A stretch of DNA of 64,000 bases from Pseudomonas sp. NC02 (GTDB lineage Bacteria > Pseudomonadota > Gammaproteobacteria > Pseudomonadales > Pseudomonadaceae). Each line of letters starts with the position of its first letter. Position 1 is the first letter of the stretch. Both the position numbers and the translations under genes were made by a program. The notes beneath the pieces were generated by a model, which was given only the letters and a program-made list of their open reading frames with translations, did no database searches and had not been told where the DNA came from. The stretch is taken from contig NZ_CP025624.1 of the NCBI RefSeq assembly GCF_002874965.1, positions 1,736,001 through 1,800,000 on the forward strand, read 5' to 3'. This document shows positions 1-8,677 of the stretch, piece after piece.

Positions 1-1727
1 TTAAACCCTTTGCCTTGGCGATAGGCGAAGCGCACAAAACTCTGGTGAGCCCGTTCTTCACCGACAAACCGCGCTGCGAGGCTGAGCAAATCATTGATCT
101 GCACCGAAAGCATTGAGCGGGCGCTGGCCCGCTGGCTGATTTCCTGGCCAATAAAACGCCCGGCCTGCCAATGCTCCGACACCCGCGTGCGGGACAGCAT
201 CGAGACCCACACGAACAACGTGAAGTTACCCGCCAGGGAAAATACGGTGCCCAGCGTCAGAGAAGTTACAGACAAGCCCAGCGGGTGCGAATGCAGCCAC
301 GTCATGCCCGGGAAAAGGCTGAACGACCAGCCCAGACTTTTCGCGGTGACCGGCAGGACCAAGGTGTAGAACCACAGGAACGTACCCGCCGCCAATCCGG
401 CAAACACGCCGCGCCGGTTGGCCTGTTTCCAGTACAGCGCACCCAGCATCGCCGGTGCCAGCTGGGTCACGGCGGCGAACGCAATCTGGCCAATGGTTGC
501 AAGGCTGGCGGAGGACCCCAGCAGCCGGTAACTGACGTAAGCCAGCAGCAGGATGATGACAATGCTCACCCGGCGTACCGACAGCATCCAGTGACGGAAC
601 ACTTCGAACGGCCGCTCGGCACTGGAACGGCGCAGCAGCCAGGGCAGCAGCATGTCGTTGGAGACCATGGTCGACAGGGCGATGCTTGCGACGATCACCA
701 TGCCCGTAGCCGCCGAGGCGCCGCCGATAAACGCCAGCACGGCGAGCGCCGGATGGGCTTCGGCCAACGGCAGGCTGATCACGTAGGAATCCGGCAATAC
801 CGAACCCGGCAGCAGCATCTTCCCGCCGAGGGCAATCGGGATCACAAACAGGGCGGCCAGGATCAGATAGGCCGGGAACACCCACTTGGCCAGCCGCAGG
901 TCCTGGGGGTCGATATTTTCCACCACGGTGACATGGAACTGCCGGGGCAGGCAGATGATCGCCATCATCGCGACGCCGGTCTGCACCACCATCGAGGGCC
1001 AGTTGACGGTCTCTTTCCAGTATTCCTCCAGCCGTGGCGCGAGCATCGCCTGGCTGAACAAATCGTCGAAACCGTCGTACAGGCCGTAGGTCACAAACGC
1101 ACCGACGGCGAGAAACGCGAACAGCTTGACCAACGATTCAAAGGCAATCGCCAGCACCATGCCGCGGTGGTGTTCCGTGGCGTCCAGGTTGCGGGTACCG
1201 AACACAATGGTGAACAACGCCAATACCAGCGACACGATCAGCGCCGTGTCCTGGGAGCGGGTGCCGGTGGTGTCGGCGCTGGCGCCGATCAGCAGGTTCA
1301 CCCCCAGCACGATGCCTTTGAGTTGCAAGGCAATATAAGGCAGGACGCCCACCAGGCAGATCAGCGCCACCACCACCGCGAGGGATTGGGATTTGCCGTA
1401 CCGGGCGGCGATAAAGTCGGCGATGGAGGTGATGTTTTCCTGTTTGCTGATCAGCACCATCTTCTGCAGGACCCACGGCGCGAGCACCAACAGCAGCACC
1501 GGTCCCAGGTAGATCGGTAAAAACGCCCACAACTGTTCGGCCGCCTGGCCTACGGCACCAAAGAATGTCCAGCTGGTGCAATACACCGCCAGCGACAGGC
1601 TATACACCCAGGCACGCATCCGCGGCGGCAGCGGCGCATGGCGACGGTCACCGTAAAAGGCGATGGCAAACATAATGGCCATATAGGCCAGGGCAACGGC
1701 GGCGATCAGCCCGCTGGACAGCGTCAT
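1..1727 (-). CDS. mxtR: SSS-type sensor histidine kinase, N-terminal part (MxtR/CrbS-like)
   Basis: The reading frame opens at the ATG at 1727-1725 and stays open to the window edge, giving about 575 residues without a stop. The protein starts MTLSSGLIAAVALAYMAI and contains many hydrophobic helices, with stretches such as SWTFFGAVGQAAEQLW and ENITSIADFIAARYGKS. These are typical of the sodium:solute symporter-like sensor module of the CrbS/MxtR and CbrA hybrid kinases. The residues near the edge (EERAHQSFVRFAYRQG) fit the segment that follows the transporter module. The PAS, HisKA, HATPase and receiver parts would lie outside the window. CrbS/MxtR family kinases control acetate and carbon use. 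The start resembles MxtR more than CbrA from memory, but a plain SSS symporter cannot be fully excluded without the C-terminus. Confidence 0.75.
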   Translation of the reverse strand, partial: MTLSSGLIAAVALAYMAIMFAIAFYGDRRHAPLPPRMRAWVYSLSLAVYCTSWTFFGAVGQAAEQLWAFLPIYLGPVLLLVLAPWVLQKMVLISKQENITSIADFIAARYGKSQSLAVVVALICLVGVLPYIALQLKGIVLGVNLLIGASADTTGTRSQDTALIVSLVLALFTIVFGTRNLDATEHHRGMVLAIAFESLVKLFAFLAVGAFVTYGLYDGFDDLFSQAMLAPRLEEYWKETVNWPSMVVQTGVAMMAIICLPRQFHVTVVENIDPQDLRLAKWVFPAYLILAALFVIPIALGGKMLLPGSVLPDSYVISLPLAEAHPALAVLAFIGGASAATGMVIVASIALSTMVSNDMLLPWLLRRSSAERPFEVFRHWMLSVRRVSIVIILLLAYVSYRLLGSSASLATIGQIAFAAVTQLAPAMLGALYWKQANRRGVFAGLAAGTFLWFYTLVLPVTAKSLGWSFSLFPGMTWLHSHPLGLSVTSLTLGTVFSLAGNFTLFVWVSMLSRTRVSEHWQAGRFIGQEISQRASARSMLSVQINDLLSLAARFVGEERAHQSFVRFAYRQGKGF

Positions 1728-1847
1728 GAGAACTCCAGACATAAGAACGCCCGGGCATTCCCGGCCCGGGCGAACAGTCTCGCATGATGCTTGGCGTTAG
1801 TCAGTGTCGACCAAGGTCGGAGCGTGGTGTGATGTCGCAGCGTTGGT

Positions 1848-2594
1848 TCAGGCGCCGAAACCGCCGTCGATGGTCAGGCTGGCGCCGGTGATGTAGCCGG
1901 CCTCAGGGCCTGCCAGATAGGCGACGAAACTAGCGATCTCTTCTACATGGCCATAACGGCCCACGGCCATGAAGCCGATCAGGCTTTCGGCGAAATCACC
2001 GCTTGCCGGGTTCATGTCGGTGTCCACCGGACCTGGCTGCACGTTATTGATGGTGATGCCCCGTGGGCCCAGGTCGCGGGCCAGGCCTTTGGTCAGGCCG
2101 ACCAGCGCCGATTTGCTCATGGCGTACGGGCCGCCACCGGCAAACGGCATGCGATCGGCATTGGTGCTGCCGATGTTGATGATGCGGCCACCTTCGCCCA
2201 TGTGCCGCGCGGCTTCCTGGGTGGCGACAAATACGCTGCGTACGTTGATGGCGAGGGTGCGGTCGAAGTCTTCCAGCTTGAAATCTTCCAGCGGGCCGAC
2301 GGCCAGCACGCCTGCGTTGTTGACCAGGATATCCAGGCGCCCGAAGGCTTCGACGGTGGCGTTGACGGCGCTGCGGATGGCGGCTGCGTCGGCGCTGTCA
2401 GCGTGGATCGCCAGGGCTTTGCCGCCTTGGCTGATCACGCTGTTCTGCAACGCTTCAGCCTTGGCAGCCGAACTGACGTAGGTAAAGGCGACGGCAGCGC
2501 CCTGTGCGGCCAGACGCTTGACGATGGCGGCGCCGATACCGCGGGAACCGCCCTGGATCAAGGCGACTTTGCCGCTGAGGTTTTGTGTGGTCAT
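1848..2594 (-). CDS. SDR family oxidoreductase (3-oxoacyl-ACP reductase-like)
   Basis: A 248-residue classical short-chain dehydrogenase. The nucleotide-binding glycine motif is GGSRGIG (about residues 15-21), NNAG follows at about residue 90, and the catalytic YxxxK is in PYAMSK. The C-terminus GYITGASLTIDGGFGA is typical of FabG-like members. The ATG at 2594 is chosen over an upstream TTG at 2606 because GGAGA sits about six bases before it. The gene is divergent from a LysR regulator 114 bp away, the usual arrangement for a regulator and its target. The substrate cannot be read from the sequence. Confidence 0.9.
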   Translation of the reverse strand: MTTQNLSGKVALIQGGSRGIGAAIVKRLAAQGAAVAFTYVSSAAKAEALQNSVISQGGKALAIHADSADAAAIRSAVNATVEAFGRLDILVNNAGVLAVGPLEDFKLEDFDRTLAINVRSVFVATQEAARHMGEGGRIINIGSTNADRMPFAGGGPYAMSKSALVGLTKGLARDLGPRGITINNVQPGPVDTDMNPASGDFAESLIGFMAVGRYGHVEEIASFVAYLAGPEAGYITGASLTIDGGFGA

Positions 2595-2656
2595 GTCGTT
2601 CTCCAAAAGGTGTGTTGAGGTTGGAGTCGAGTATCGACCTCGTGTGGCGTCCTCGG

Positions 2657-2678
2657 TAGACCGTGATTGCTATAGTCT
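2657..2678. promoter_or_regulatory. Candidate LysR operator in the SDR/lysR intergenic region
   Basis: The 114-bp divergent intergenic region holds an interrupted inverted repeat, TAGAC at 2657-2661 and GTCT at 2675-2678. It sits about 30 bp before the lysR ATG and 65 bp before the SDR ATG, a usual place for a LysR site controlling both genes. The arms are short, so this is a weak call. Confidence 0.3.
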
Positions 2679-2708
2679 GTGTAAACCAAAAGTTTAGAGT
2701 GGGGCGAT

Positions 2709-3632
2709 ATGGAAAGCTTTGGCAGTATCGAATGCTTCGTGCGCAGCGCCGAAGGCGGCAGTTTTGCCGAGGCTGCCCGGCACCTGAGCCTGACCCCGGC
2801 GGCCGTGGGCAAAAGTGTGGCCAAGCTGGAGGCGCGCCTGGGTGTAAGGCTGTTCCAGCGCAGTACCCGGCGCCTGACGCTGACTGAGGCCGGCAAGCTC
2901 TTCCTCGAAGAAGTCAGCGGCAGCCTCACCACCATTCAAAACGCCGTGGCTAACCTGGCCAGTGCCGAAGGGCGGCCAGTGGGCACGCTGAAAGTGAGCA
3001 TGGGCACGGTGTTCGGCAACCGTTATGTGGTGCCGTTGCTGGGGGAGTTTCTAAAGCGCTTTCCTGATATCAACCCCGACTGGCATTTTGATAACCGCCA
3101 GGTGGACCTGATCGGGCAGGGCTTCGATGCCGCGATCGGCGGTGGTTTTGAGCTGCCCCAGGGCGTGGTCGCGCGCAAGCTGGCGCCGGCGCACCGGATC
3201 CTGCTGGCCTCACCGGAATACCTCGCCAAACGCAAGCCGGTGGTCGTGCCCGAGGACTTGTCTGTGTGCAACGGCATCCTGATCCGCTCACCGCAAACCG
3301 GCCGCGTGCGTTCGTGGCAACTCACCCACCGCACGCGCGAACAACGCCCGCTGGTGCTCAAGCCGCGCATGACCATGAGCGACTCGGGCGCTGCCTGCTG
3401 CGCCAGTGCCCAGGGCCTGGGGATTGCGCTGGTCAGCATGCCGATGGCGGTGCCGTATCTGGACAGCGGCCAACTGGTGCGAGTGCTGCCCGACTGGTAT
3501 GTCGACGACGGCAACATCTCGCTGTACTACGCCGAACACAAGCTGCTGCCCGGCAAGACCCGGGCGTTTGTGGATTTCATCCTGGAGCAGTTTGTCGAAC
3601 GCGAGTTGGGGCGGCGGTTCAGCGCCATTTGA
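2709..3632 (+). CDS. LysR family transcriptional regulator
   Basis: A 307-residue protein of normal LysR length. The N-terminal winged helix (about residues 1-60) contains the typical string AARHLSLTPAAVGKSVAKLE followed by LGVRLFQRSTRRLTLTEAG. The effector-binding domain follows (about 90-300). It is transcribed away from the SDR gene and probably regulates it and itself. The start ATG follows GGGGCGAT, a modest ribosome-binding site. The domain resembles the subgroup that regulates neighbouring short-chain dehydrogenases; the inducer is unknown. Confidence 0.92.
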   Translation: MESFGSIECFVRSAEGGSFAEAARHLSLTPAAVGKSVAKLEARLGVRLFQRSTRRLTLTEAGKLFLEEVSGSLTTIQNAVANLASAEGRPVGTLKVSMGTVFGNRYVVPLLGEFLKRFPDINPDWHFDNRQVDLIGQGFDAAIGGGFELPQGVVARKLAPAHRILLASPEYLAKRKPVVVPEDLSVCNGILIRSPQTGRVRSWQLTHRTREQRPLVLKPRMTMSDSGAACCASAQGLGIALVSMPMAVPYLDSGQLVRVLPDWYVDDGNISLYYAEHKLLPGKTRAFVDFILEQFVERELGRRFSAI

Positions 3633-3651
3633 TCCTTGTGGGGATCAAAGT

Positions 3652-3739
3652 GTGGGAGCGGGCTTGCTCGCGAAGGCGGTGTGACAGTCACCACATGCAT
3701 CGACTGATCCACCGCTTTCGCGAGCAAGCCCGCTCCCAC
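3652..3739. repeat. REPIN-type inverted repeat, copy A
   Basis: Two REP sequences face each other: GTGGGAGCGGGCTTGCTCGC at 3652 and its reverse complement ending at 3739, with a short variable centre. It lies between the convergent lysR and racemase-like genes. Nearly the same arms occur at 16372, 22024 and 51764. Confidence 0.9.
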
Positions 3740-3750
3740 CTTTCGGATCT

Positions 3751-4479
3751 TCAGTGTCCGAACTTTCCGGGCCAGCCGATCACTTTCTTCGGCCTCGGCG
3801 TCGCATACGTGCGGATCTTCGAGGTCGACAGCCCTAACCGCACCAGCCCTTCAGCAATGGTCACCGCTGCGGTCACGCCGTCCACTACCGGCACACCCGT
3901 GCGGTAGCGAATCTGCTCATCCAGCCCGGCCATGCCGCCGCAGCCCAGGCAGATCACTTCGGCCTTGTCTTCGCTGATCGCCAATTCGGCCTGGCGCACG
4001 ATGGCCTCCATGGCCCGCAGCGGGTCTTCTTCCAGCTCCAGTACCGCCATGCCGCTGGCCCGTACCGACGCGCAGCGCTGATACAAACCCGCCAGTTTCA
4101 GTCGGTCCTCGATCAGCGGCACGGTGCGGTCCAGGGTGGTCACCACCGAATAGGCATGCCCGAGGAACATCGCGGTGCTGGCGGCGGCTTCGGTGATGTC
4201 CACCACCGGCACGTTGAGCAACTCCTGCAAGCCTTCGCGGCCATGTTCGCCGTAGCCGGCCTGGATTACCGCATCGAACGGCTGGTCGTAGGCCATCACC
4301 CGGTCCATCACCGCGATGGCCGCCAGGTAGCTTTCGAAATTGCCTTCCACCGATTCGGCACCGAAAAACGGAGTCAGGCCGACGATCTCGGTGCCGGGGG
4401 ACGCCACCGCCCGTGCCTGTTTGGCGATGGCCTCGGTGATGGACTCGGTGGTGTTGACGTTGACCACAAGGATGCGCAT
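3751..4479 (-). CDS. Asp/Glu/hydantoin racemase superfamily protein with one catalytic Cys missing
   Basis: A 242-residue protein of the Asp/Glu/hydantoin racemase superfamily, opening MRILVVNVNT as in hydantoin and allantoin racemases. The family uses two cysteines. The second is present (C180 in ICLGCGGM). At the first, the usual ACFGDPG-like motif reads AGYGEHG, so position 75 is Gly. Arylmalonate decarboxylase has the same Gly/Cys arrangement, so a decarboxylase or another one-base reaction is possible. The gene is 13 bp downstream of an NCS1 permease gene and almost certainly co-transcribed, which suggests metabolism of an imported hydantoin, allantoin or related compound. Confidence 0.85.
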   Translation of the reverse strand: MRILVVNVNTTESITEAIAKQARAVASPGTEIVGLTPFFGAESVEGNFESYLAAIAVMDRVMAYDQPFDAVIQAGYGEHGREGLQELLNVPVVDITEAAASTAMFLGHAYSVVTTLDRTVPLIEDRLKLAGLYQRCASVRASGMAVLELEEDPLRAMEAIVRQAELAISEDKAEVICLGCGGMAGLDEQIRYRTGVPVVDGVTAAVTIAEGLVRLGLSTSKIRTYATPRPKKVIGWPGKFGH

Positions 4480-4492
4480 GGAATGTCCTTAC

Positions 4493-6022
4493 TTAATGAC
4501 TGATGTTATCGACTGCAATGCTTTCGCCGCTCACATCGGCGTAGTACGGCTGGCGCTTGGCGAACAGCAGGTACAGCAGCCCTGCAATACCGGCGCCAAT
4601 CAGCCAGGAGAAGGGCGAGACGAGGGCGAAACCGGGCAGCAGGGCGAGGAGAATGGCGATCACCGCCGCAGGAATAAACGCCGCCACCGCCCGCAGATTG
4701 ACTCCGCGGCTGTAGTAATAAGCGCCATTCGGGTCTTCGCTATACAGCTGCGGCACGTCCACCTGGCTTTTGCGGATCAACCAGTAGTCGACCATGATCA
4801 CCCCGTACAACGGCCCCAGCAGAGCGCCCAGCCCCGAGAGGAAATACACGATCACCAGCGGGCTGTTGTAGAGGTTCCACGGCAGGATCAACACCGCCAC
4901 GGTGGCGCTGATCAGCCCGGCGCGGCGGAAGTTCAGGTACTTGGGCGCCAGGTTGCTCAGCACAAAGGCGGGTGCGACGAAGTTGGCCATGATGTTCACC
5001 GCCACGGTCACAATCAGGAACGCCAGGCAGCCCAGTACCAGGAAGAACGTATTCGGAATCGCCGCAATGATTTCCGTAGGGCTCTCGATCACCCGGCCAT
5101 TGAGGTGGAACTGCCCGCCGCACAGCAGCACGGTGATGGCCGCGAATACCAGAATATTCACCGGCAGGCCCCAGAAGTTGCCGACCTTGATGGTCTTGCG
5201 GCACGGCGAGGAGCGGGCGAAGTCGCAGAAATTCAGGATCAGCGTGCCGTAGATCGCCAGCCACAGCGCGCCGCCGGCAAAGATATTGCGCCACATCTCA
5301 CCACCGGTCAGCGGCTCGCGGATCGACCAGGCGATCTGGCCGCCGGCCTGGAAATACATCCAGCCGGCCAGGGACGCTACTGTCAGCAGAATCACCGGCC
5401 CGGCGAAGGCTTCATAGCGGCGCACCATCTCCATCCCATAGGCGAGGATGGCGAGCTGCACAAACCAGATCGCCACAAAACACGCCCAGCCCAGGGTGGA
5501 CAGGCCGAGGATCGAGTTGTGGTCGTAGTCGGCAAAACCTGGATGAACCGCTGTCAATAGAACGCGGAAAACCACCGAGGCCAGGTAGGTCTGTATCCCG
5601 AACCAGGCAATCGCGATCACCGCACGAATCAGTGCCGGAATCTGCGCACCATGGATGCCAAAACTGATGCGGCTGATCACTGGAAACGGTACGCCGGTCT
5701 TCTGCCCCATATAGCCCGACAGGTTCATGAAGAAGTACACCAGCGCCGCGCCGATCCCCAGGGACAGCAGAATCTGCCAGCCACCCAGGCCCAGCGCATA
5801 CAGGCCGATGGCGAAGGAGTAGTTGGCGATGTTGTGCACATCGTTGGTCCACAAGGCAAAGATGCTGTAGCGGCCCCAGCGCCGGCCTTCGGCCTTGGTA
5901 GGCGCCAGGTCCTTGTTGTGCAGGCGCGGGCTGAGGACCAACGGGCCGGGGCTCGTGGCCTCGGGGTTCAGGGTGGAGGAGGGCAGATCCAGTGCGATGT
6001 TATTGGAGAGACTTGTACGCAT
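4493..6022 (-). CDS. NCS1 family permease (hydantoin/allantoin/nucleobase type)
   Basis: A 509-residue integral membrane protein with about 12 hydrophobic segments. The N-terminus NKDLAPTKAEGRRWGRYSIF followed by WTNDVHNIANYSFAIGLYAL is the signature start of the nucleobase:cation symporter-1 family (Mhp1, PucI, UraP type). The segment AIAWFGIQTYLAS corresponds to the helix carrying the conserved Trp and Gln of the substrate site. It is the first gene of a two-gene unit with the racemase-superfamily gene, so the cargo is probably that enzyme's substrate or its precursor. A palindromic GntR-like site lies about 70 bp upstream. The exact substrate is not decidable here. Confidence 0.88.
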   Translation of the reverse strand: MRTSLSNNIALDLPSSTLNPEATSPGPLVLSPRLHNKDLAPTKAEGRRWGRYSIFALWTNDVHNIANYSFAIGLYALGLGGWQILLSLGIGAALVYFFMNLSGYMGQKTGVPFPVISRISFGIHGAQIPALIRAVIAIAWFGIQTYLASVVFRVLLTAVHPGFADYDHNSILGLSTLGWACFVAIWFVQLAILAYGMEMVRRYEAFAGPVILLTVASLAGWMYFQAGGQIAWSIREPLTGGEMWRNIFAGGALWLAIYGTLILNFCDFARSSPCRKTIKVGNFWGLPVNILVFAAITVLLCGGQFHLNGRVIESPTEIIAAIPNTFFLVLGCLAFLIVTVAVNIMANFVAPAFVLSNLAPKYLNFRRAGLISATVAVLILPWNLYNSPLVIVYFLSGLGALLGPLYGVIMVDYWLIRKSQVDVPQLYSEDPNGAYYYSRGVNLRAVAAFIPAAVIAILLALLPGFALVSPFSWLIGAGIAGLLYLLFAKRQPYYADVSGESIAVDNISH

Positions 6023-6374
6023 TCCGGCAGGCTCCTGGACATCAGCAGGAGAGCGGCTGATGTCAAAGTGTATGTATCTTTTTTATTAATTGTATACAAA
6101 GTGTGTTTTGCCTTAAGCCACATGCGTGCCAGATTTTCGCCGGGTGAAATACACGGCGATTTGGTTTTTAGCGTGATTGGAAATAACAGACTGAATTTAA
6201 AGCGATATAAATTGACCGTTTGAACAGCTATTTATTTTGTGGTGCAGAGAGGGGCGGGGATTTTAGAAGAGGTGTGACGAGGGAGGATGTAACTTTTCGG
6301 TGCAGGATTTTATAAGTGCACACAAAAATGGCACCGATGGTGACATTTCTGTGTACAGGATTCTGGCTCAGGCG
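6023..6374. other. AT-rich intergenic region, no gene seen
   Basis: This 352-bp stretch lies between the permease start and the end of cysH. It is clearly richer in A+T than its neighbours and holds the promoter side of the permease unit, including the TTGTATACAA palindrome. I see no convincing coding frame, RNA gene or terminator in it. Confidence 0.6.
6090..6099. promoter_or_regulatory. Perfect palindrome TTGTATACAA, candidate GntR operator
   Basis: TTGTATACAA is a perfect 10-bp palindrome in AT-rich DNA 68-77 bp upstream of the permease start. FadR-type GntR regulators of purine, hydantoin and allantoin genes bind sites of this type. No GntR gene is adjacent, so the regulator would be encoded elsewhere. 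Confidence 0.4.
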
Positions 6375-7109
6375 TTATGCCTTGCTGATGATGTTCCCGG
6401 CGTGCAACCCGCATTCTTTTTGGGTTGCTTCTTCCCACCACCAACGGCCTTCGCGTTCGTGCTGGTTCGGCAGTACCGGACGGGTGCACGGCTCACAGCC
6501 GATGCTGATAAAACCGCGCTCGTGCAGGCTGTTGTACGGCAACTCCAGCATGCGGATGTAACCCCATACTTCCTCACTGGTCATCTGCGCCAGCGGGTTG
6601 AACTTGTACAGGGTGCGTTCCGGGGTGGAAAAAGCCGTATCGATTTCCAGCGCGGCCACCTGGCTGCGGGTGCCGGGGCTCTGGTCGCGGCGCTGGCCGG
6701 TGGCCCAGGCGCTTACACCGGACAGCTTGCGGCGCAGCGGTTCGATCTTGCGCACGCCACAGCACTCGCCATGGCCGTCCTTGTAGAAACTGAACAGGCC
6801 CTTTTCCTTGACGAAGGGTTCCAGCTTGCTCTGGTCCGGCGAGATCAGTTCGATGTCGATCTTGTAGAACTCACGCACCTGCTCGATAAACCGGTAGGTC
6901 TCCGGGTGCAGGCGACCGGTGTCGAGGCTGAACACCTTGACGTTCTTGTTCAGCTTCCAGGCCATGTCTACCAGCACCACGTCCTCGGCACCGCTGAAAG
7001 AGATCCACAGGTCGTCGCCAAACTGGCTGAAGGCCAGCTTGAGAATGTCCTGGGCGGATTTGTTGGCGTAAGTCGCGGCGAGTTCAGCGACGTCGAAGGC
7101 TTGGTTCAT
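6375..7109 (-). CDS. cysH: Adenylyl-sulfate (APS) reductase, assimilatory
   Basis: A 244-residue PAPS/APS reductase that reduces activated sulfate to sulfite with thioredoxin. The PP-loop segment [14 protein letters not shown] is near residue 38. Two cysteine pairs, ECCGVRK and GCEPC, are the [4Fe-4S] ligands that mark the bacterial APS-using form. The C-terminal ECGLH carries the catalytic cysteine. The gene is divergent from thrH with about 150 bp between them. This is the sulfite-producing step for ordinary cysteine synthesis; the cluster at 25-32 kb holds a second, different sulfur route. Confidence 0.96.
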   Translation of the reverse strand: MNQAFDVAELAATYANKSAQDILKLAFSQFGDDLWISFSGAEDVVLVDMAWKLNKNVKVFSLDTGRLHPETYRFIEQVREFYKIDIELISPDQSKLEPFVKEKGLFSFYKDGHGECCGVRKIEPLRRKLSGVSAWATGQRRDQSPGTRSQVAALEIDTAFSTPERTLYKFNPLAQMTSEEVWGYIRMLELPYNSLHERGFISIGCEPCTRPVLPNQHEREGRWWWEEATQKECGLHAGNIISKA

Positions 7110-7261
7110 CAGGACGGTTCCTACAGGTCAGTGGCGCTGAGCGCTCTATAGGGGGGCGATGGTAACAAAATCCCGCCTGCGTTGCGGCGGCCAGCGTGAA
7201 TCGCTAGAGTTCGGCAGTCCTTTTGCTCGCTCAACTCAATAACTTTAAATGGGAGTGTCTT

Positions 7262-7879
7262 GTGGAAATTGCCTGTCTCGACCTGGAAGGGGTGCTGGTT
7301 CCGGAAATCTGGATCGCCTTCGCCGAAAAAACCGGTATTGAATCCTTGCGGGCCACCACCCGGGACATCCCCGACTACGACGTGCTGATGAAACAGCGCC
7401 TGCGCATTCTTGATGAGCATGGGCTGAAGCTCTCGGACATCCAGGAAGTGATCGCCACCCTCAAGCCGCTGGACGGCGCCATCGAGTTCGTCAATTGGCT
7501 GCGCGAGCGCTTCCAGGTGGTGATCCTGTCTGACACCTTCTATGAGTTCTCCCAGCCGCTGATGCGCCAACTGGGTTTCCCGACCTTGCTGTGCCACCGG
7601 TTGATCACCGACGAGAGTGACCGGGTGGTGAGCTACCAGCTGCGTCAGAAAGATCCCAAGCGTCAGTCGGTGCTGGCCTTCAAGACCCTGTACTACCGCG
7701 TGATTGCCGCCGGTGATTCCTACAACGACACCACCATGCTGGGTGAGGCCGACCGTGGGATTCTGTTCCACGCGCCGGAGAACGTGATTCGCGAGTTCCC
7801 GCAGTTCCCGGCGGTGCATACGTTTGAGGATTTGAAGAAGGAGTTCATCAAGGCGTCGAATCGGCAGTTGAGCCTGTAA
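7262..7879 (+). CDS. thrH: Phosphoserine phosphatase / phosphoserine:homoserine phosphotransferase
   Basis: A 205-residue HAD-superfamily enzyme of ThrH type. The nucleophile motif is DLEGVL, with Glu where most phosphatases have the second Asp, which is characteristic of ThrH. Later HAD motifs are ILSDTF and GDSYNDTTML. ThrH hydrolyses phosphoserine and can transfer the phosphate to homoserine. The frame extends upstream to 7223, but the GTG at 7262 is preferred: GGGAG sits at 7251-7255 and the length then matches known ThrH. Confidence 0.95.
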   Translation: MEIACLDLEGVLVPEIWIAFAEKTGIESLRATTRDIPDYDVLMKQRLRILDEHGLKLSDIQEVIATLKPLDGAIEFVNWLRERFQVVILSDTFYEFSQPLMRQLGFPTLLCHRLITDESDRVVSYQLRQKDPKRQSVLAFKTLYYRVIAAGDSYNDTTMLGEADRGILFHAPENVIREFPQFPAVHTFEDLKKEFIKASNRQLSL

Positions 7880-7904
7880 GTTATTTGGCGTGGCTGACGC
7901 CTCA

Positions 7905-7972
7905 GCGCAGGCAAGCCAGCTCCCACATGTTGACCGCGCTCCCATGTGGGAGCCGGGCTTGCCCGCGATAGG
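7905..7972. repeat. REP-type inverted repeat, outward-facing variant
   Basis: CGCAGGCAAGCCAGCTCCCACATG is followed by CATGTGGGAGCCGGGCTTGCCCGCGATAG. The two REP arms are imperfect complements and are arranged in the opposite order from copies A-D. It lies between thrH and the end of higA. Confidence 0.8.
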
Positions 7973-7994
7973 GCCGGTATGGCCACTGCACAGC

Positions 7995-8351
7995 CTAGAC
8001 CCCTGCCAGCAAACTCTCATAAGGAATGCGCAAGCCTTCATGCAGGCGTTTGATCATCGACAAGCTCAGCTTGCGCTTATGATTCAACACTTCGGAAACC
8101 CGCCCGCTCGGACCTATGAAAGGCTCCAGGTCACGGGCGGTCAGGCCTAGTTGCTCCATTCGAAATTTAATCGCTTCTACGGGATCCGAAGGCGGCATTG
8201 GGAAATGCTCCGCTTCGTACTTTTCGATAAGTATCGCGAGAATTTCCAGCTCGTCACCCTCGGGCGAGCCGATTTCCGCTTCCCAGAGCTGTTCGACGCG
8301 CGCGAGCGCAGCGGTCAGGTCTTCCTGGGAATGAATGGGTTTGATGTTCAT
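7995..8351 (-). CDS. higA: HigA-type antitoxin, HTH domain
   Basis: A 118-residue protein starting MNIKPIHSQEDLTAALARVE. The C-terminal half is an XRE-type helix-turn-helix (LGLTARDLEPFIGPSGRVSE followed by VLNHKRKLSLSMIKRLHEGL). The N-terminal half, with acidic helices, is typical of antitoxins paired with HigB-family toxins. Its ATG overlaps the higB stop by one base (TGATG), so translation is probably coupled. It should neutralise HigB and repress the operon. A longer frame reaching 8669 is rejected because it would swallow most of the toxin gene in another frame. Confidence 0.9.
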   Translation of the reverse strand: MNIKPIHSQEDLTAALARVEQLWEAEIGSPEGDELEILAILIEKYEAEHFPMPPSDPVEAIKFRMEQLGLTARDLEPFIGPSGRVSEVLNHKRKLSLSMIKRLHEGLRIPYESLLAGV

Positions 8352-8653
8352 CACACGGTCTCCGCATTGATCTGATCGTACTGCGCGTGGGTCCCCACGA
8401 AGCGAATGAACGCAAGCTGTCGCTGATAATTGATCGCCATGATCACTCGATACTTGTTGCCGCCTATGTTGAACACAACCCTGCCCCCTTTGAGAATGCT
8501 CGCTGTCCTTAGCTCTGCCTTGAGGGCCTGAGGGGTTGGGTAAACAGCTTTTTCCATATGGCGATACAGCTCGACCAGCGGCGTTTTGGCATCCATGCAA
8601 CCAGGGTGGTTTTCCCAGAATATTCGTAGGGCAGACAGAGCGATTATCCGCAT
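8351..8653 (-). CDS. higB: HigB-family toxin (mRNA interferase)
   Basis: A 100-residue RelE-superfamily protein starting MRIIALSALRIFWENHPGC. The segments LKAELRTASILKGGRVVFNI, GGNKYRVIMAINYQRQ and AFIRFVGTHAQYDQI are those of ribosome-dependent HigB endonucleases. Toxin-before-antitoxin order is usual for higBA. The ATG at 8653 is chosen over an upstream in-frame start at 8728 because it gives the normal length and follows a palindromic operator. The pair sits alone between thrH and pabB, consistent with an inserted toxin-antitoxin module. Confidence 0.9.
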   Translation of the reverse strand: MRIIALSALRIFWENHPGCMDAKTPLVELYRHMEKAVYPTPQALKAELRTASILKGGRVVFNIGGNKYRVIMAINYQRQLAFIRFVGTHAQYDQINAETV

Positions 8654-8662
8654 CGCTGCGAC

Positions 8663-8677
8663 CTCCCAATTTGGGAG
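8663..8677. promoter_or_regulatory. Palindromic operator of higBA
   Basis: CTCCCAA-T-TTGGGAG is a perfect palindrome with one central base, 10 bp upstream of the higB start. Binding there would block ribosome access or transcription. This is the expected site for HigA autorepression. Confidence 0.6.

Noticed and set aside
171..1520. A 449-codon plus-strand frame at the left end
   Set aside because: It lies opposite the SSS-type sensor gene, whose hydrophobic helices are clear in the minus-strand frame.
7262..7879. thrH as part of a threonine or serine operon
   Set aside because: It stands alone between divergent cysH and a repeat; nothing nearby supports an operon.
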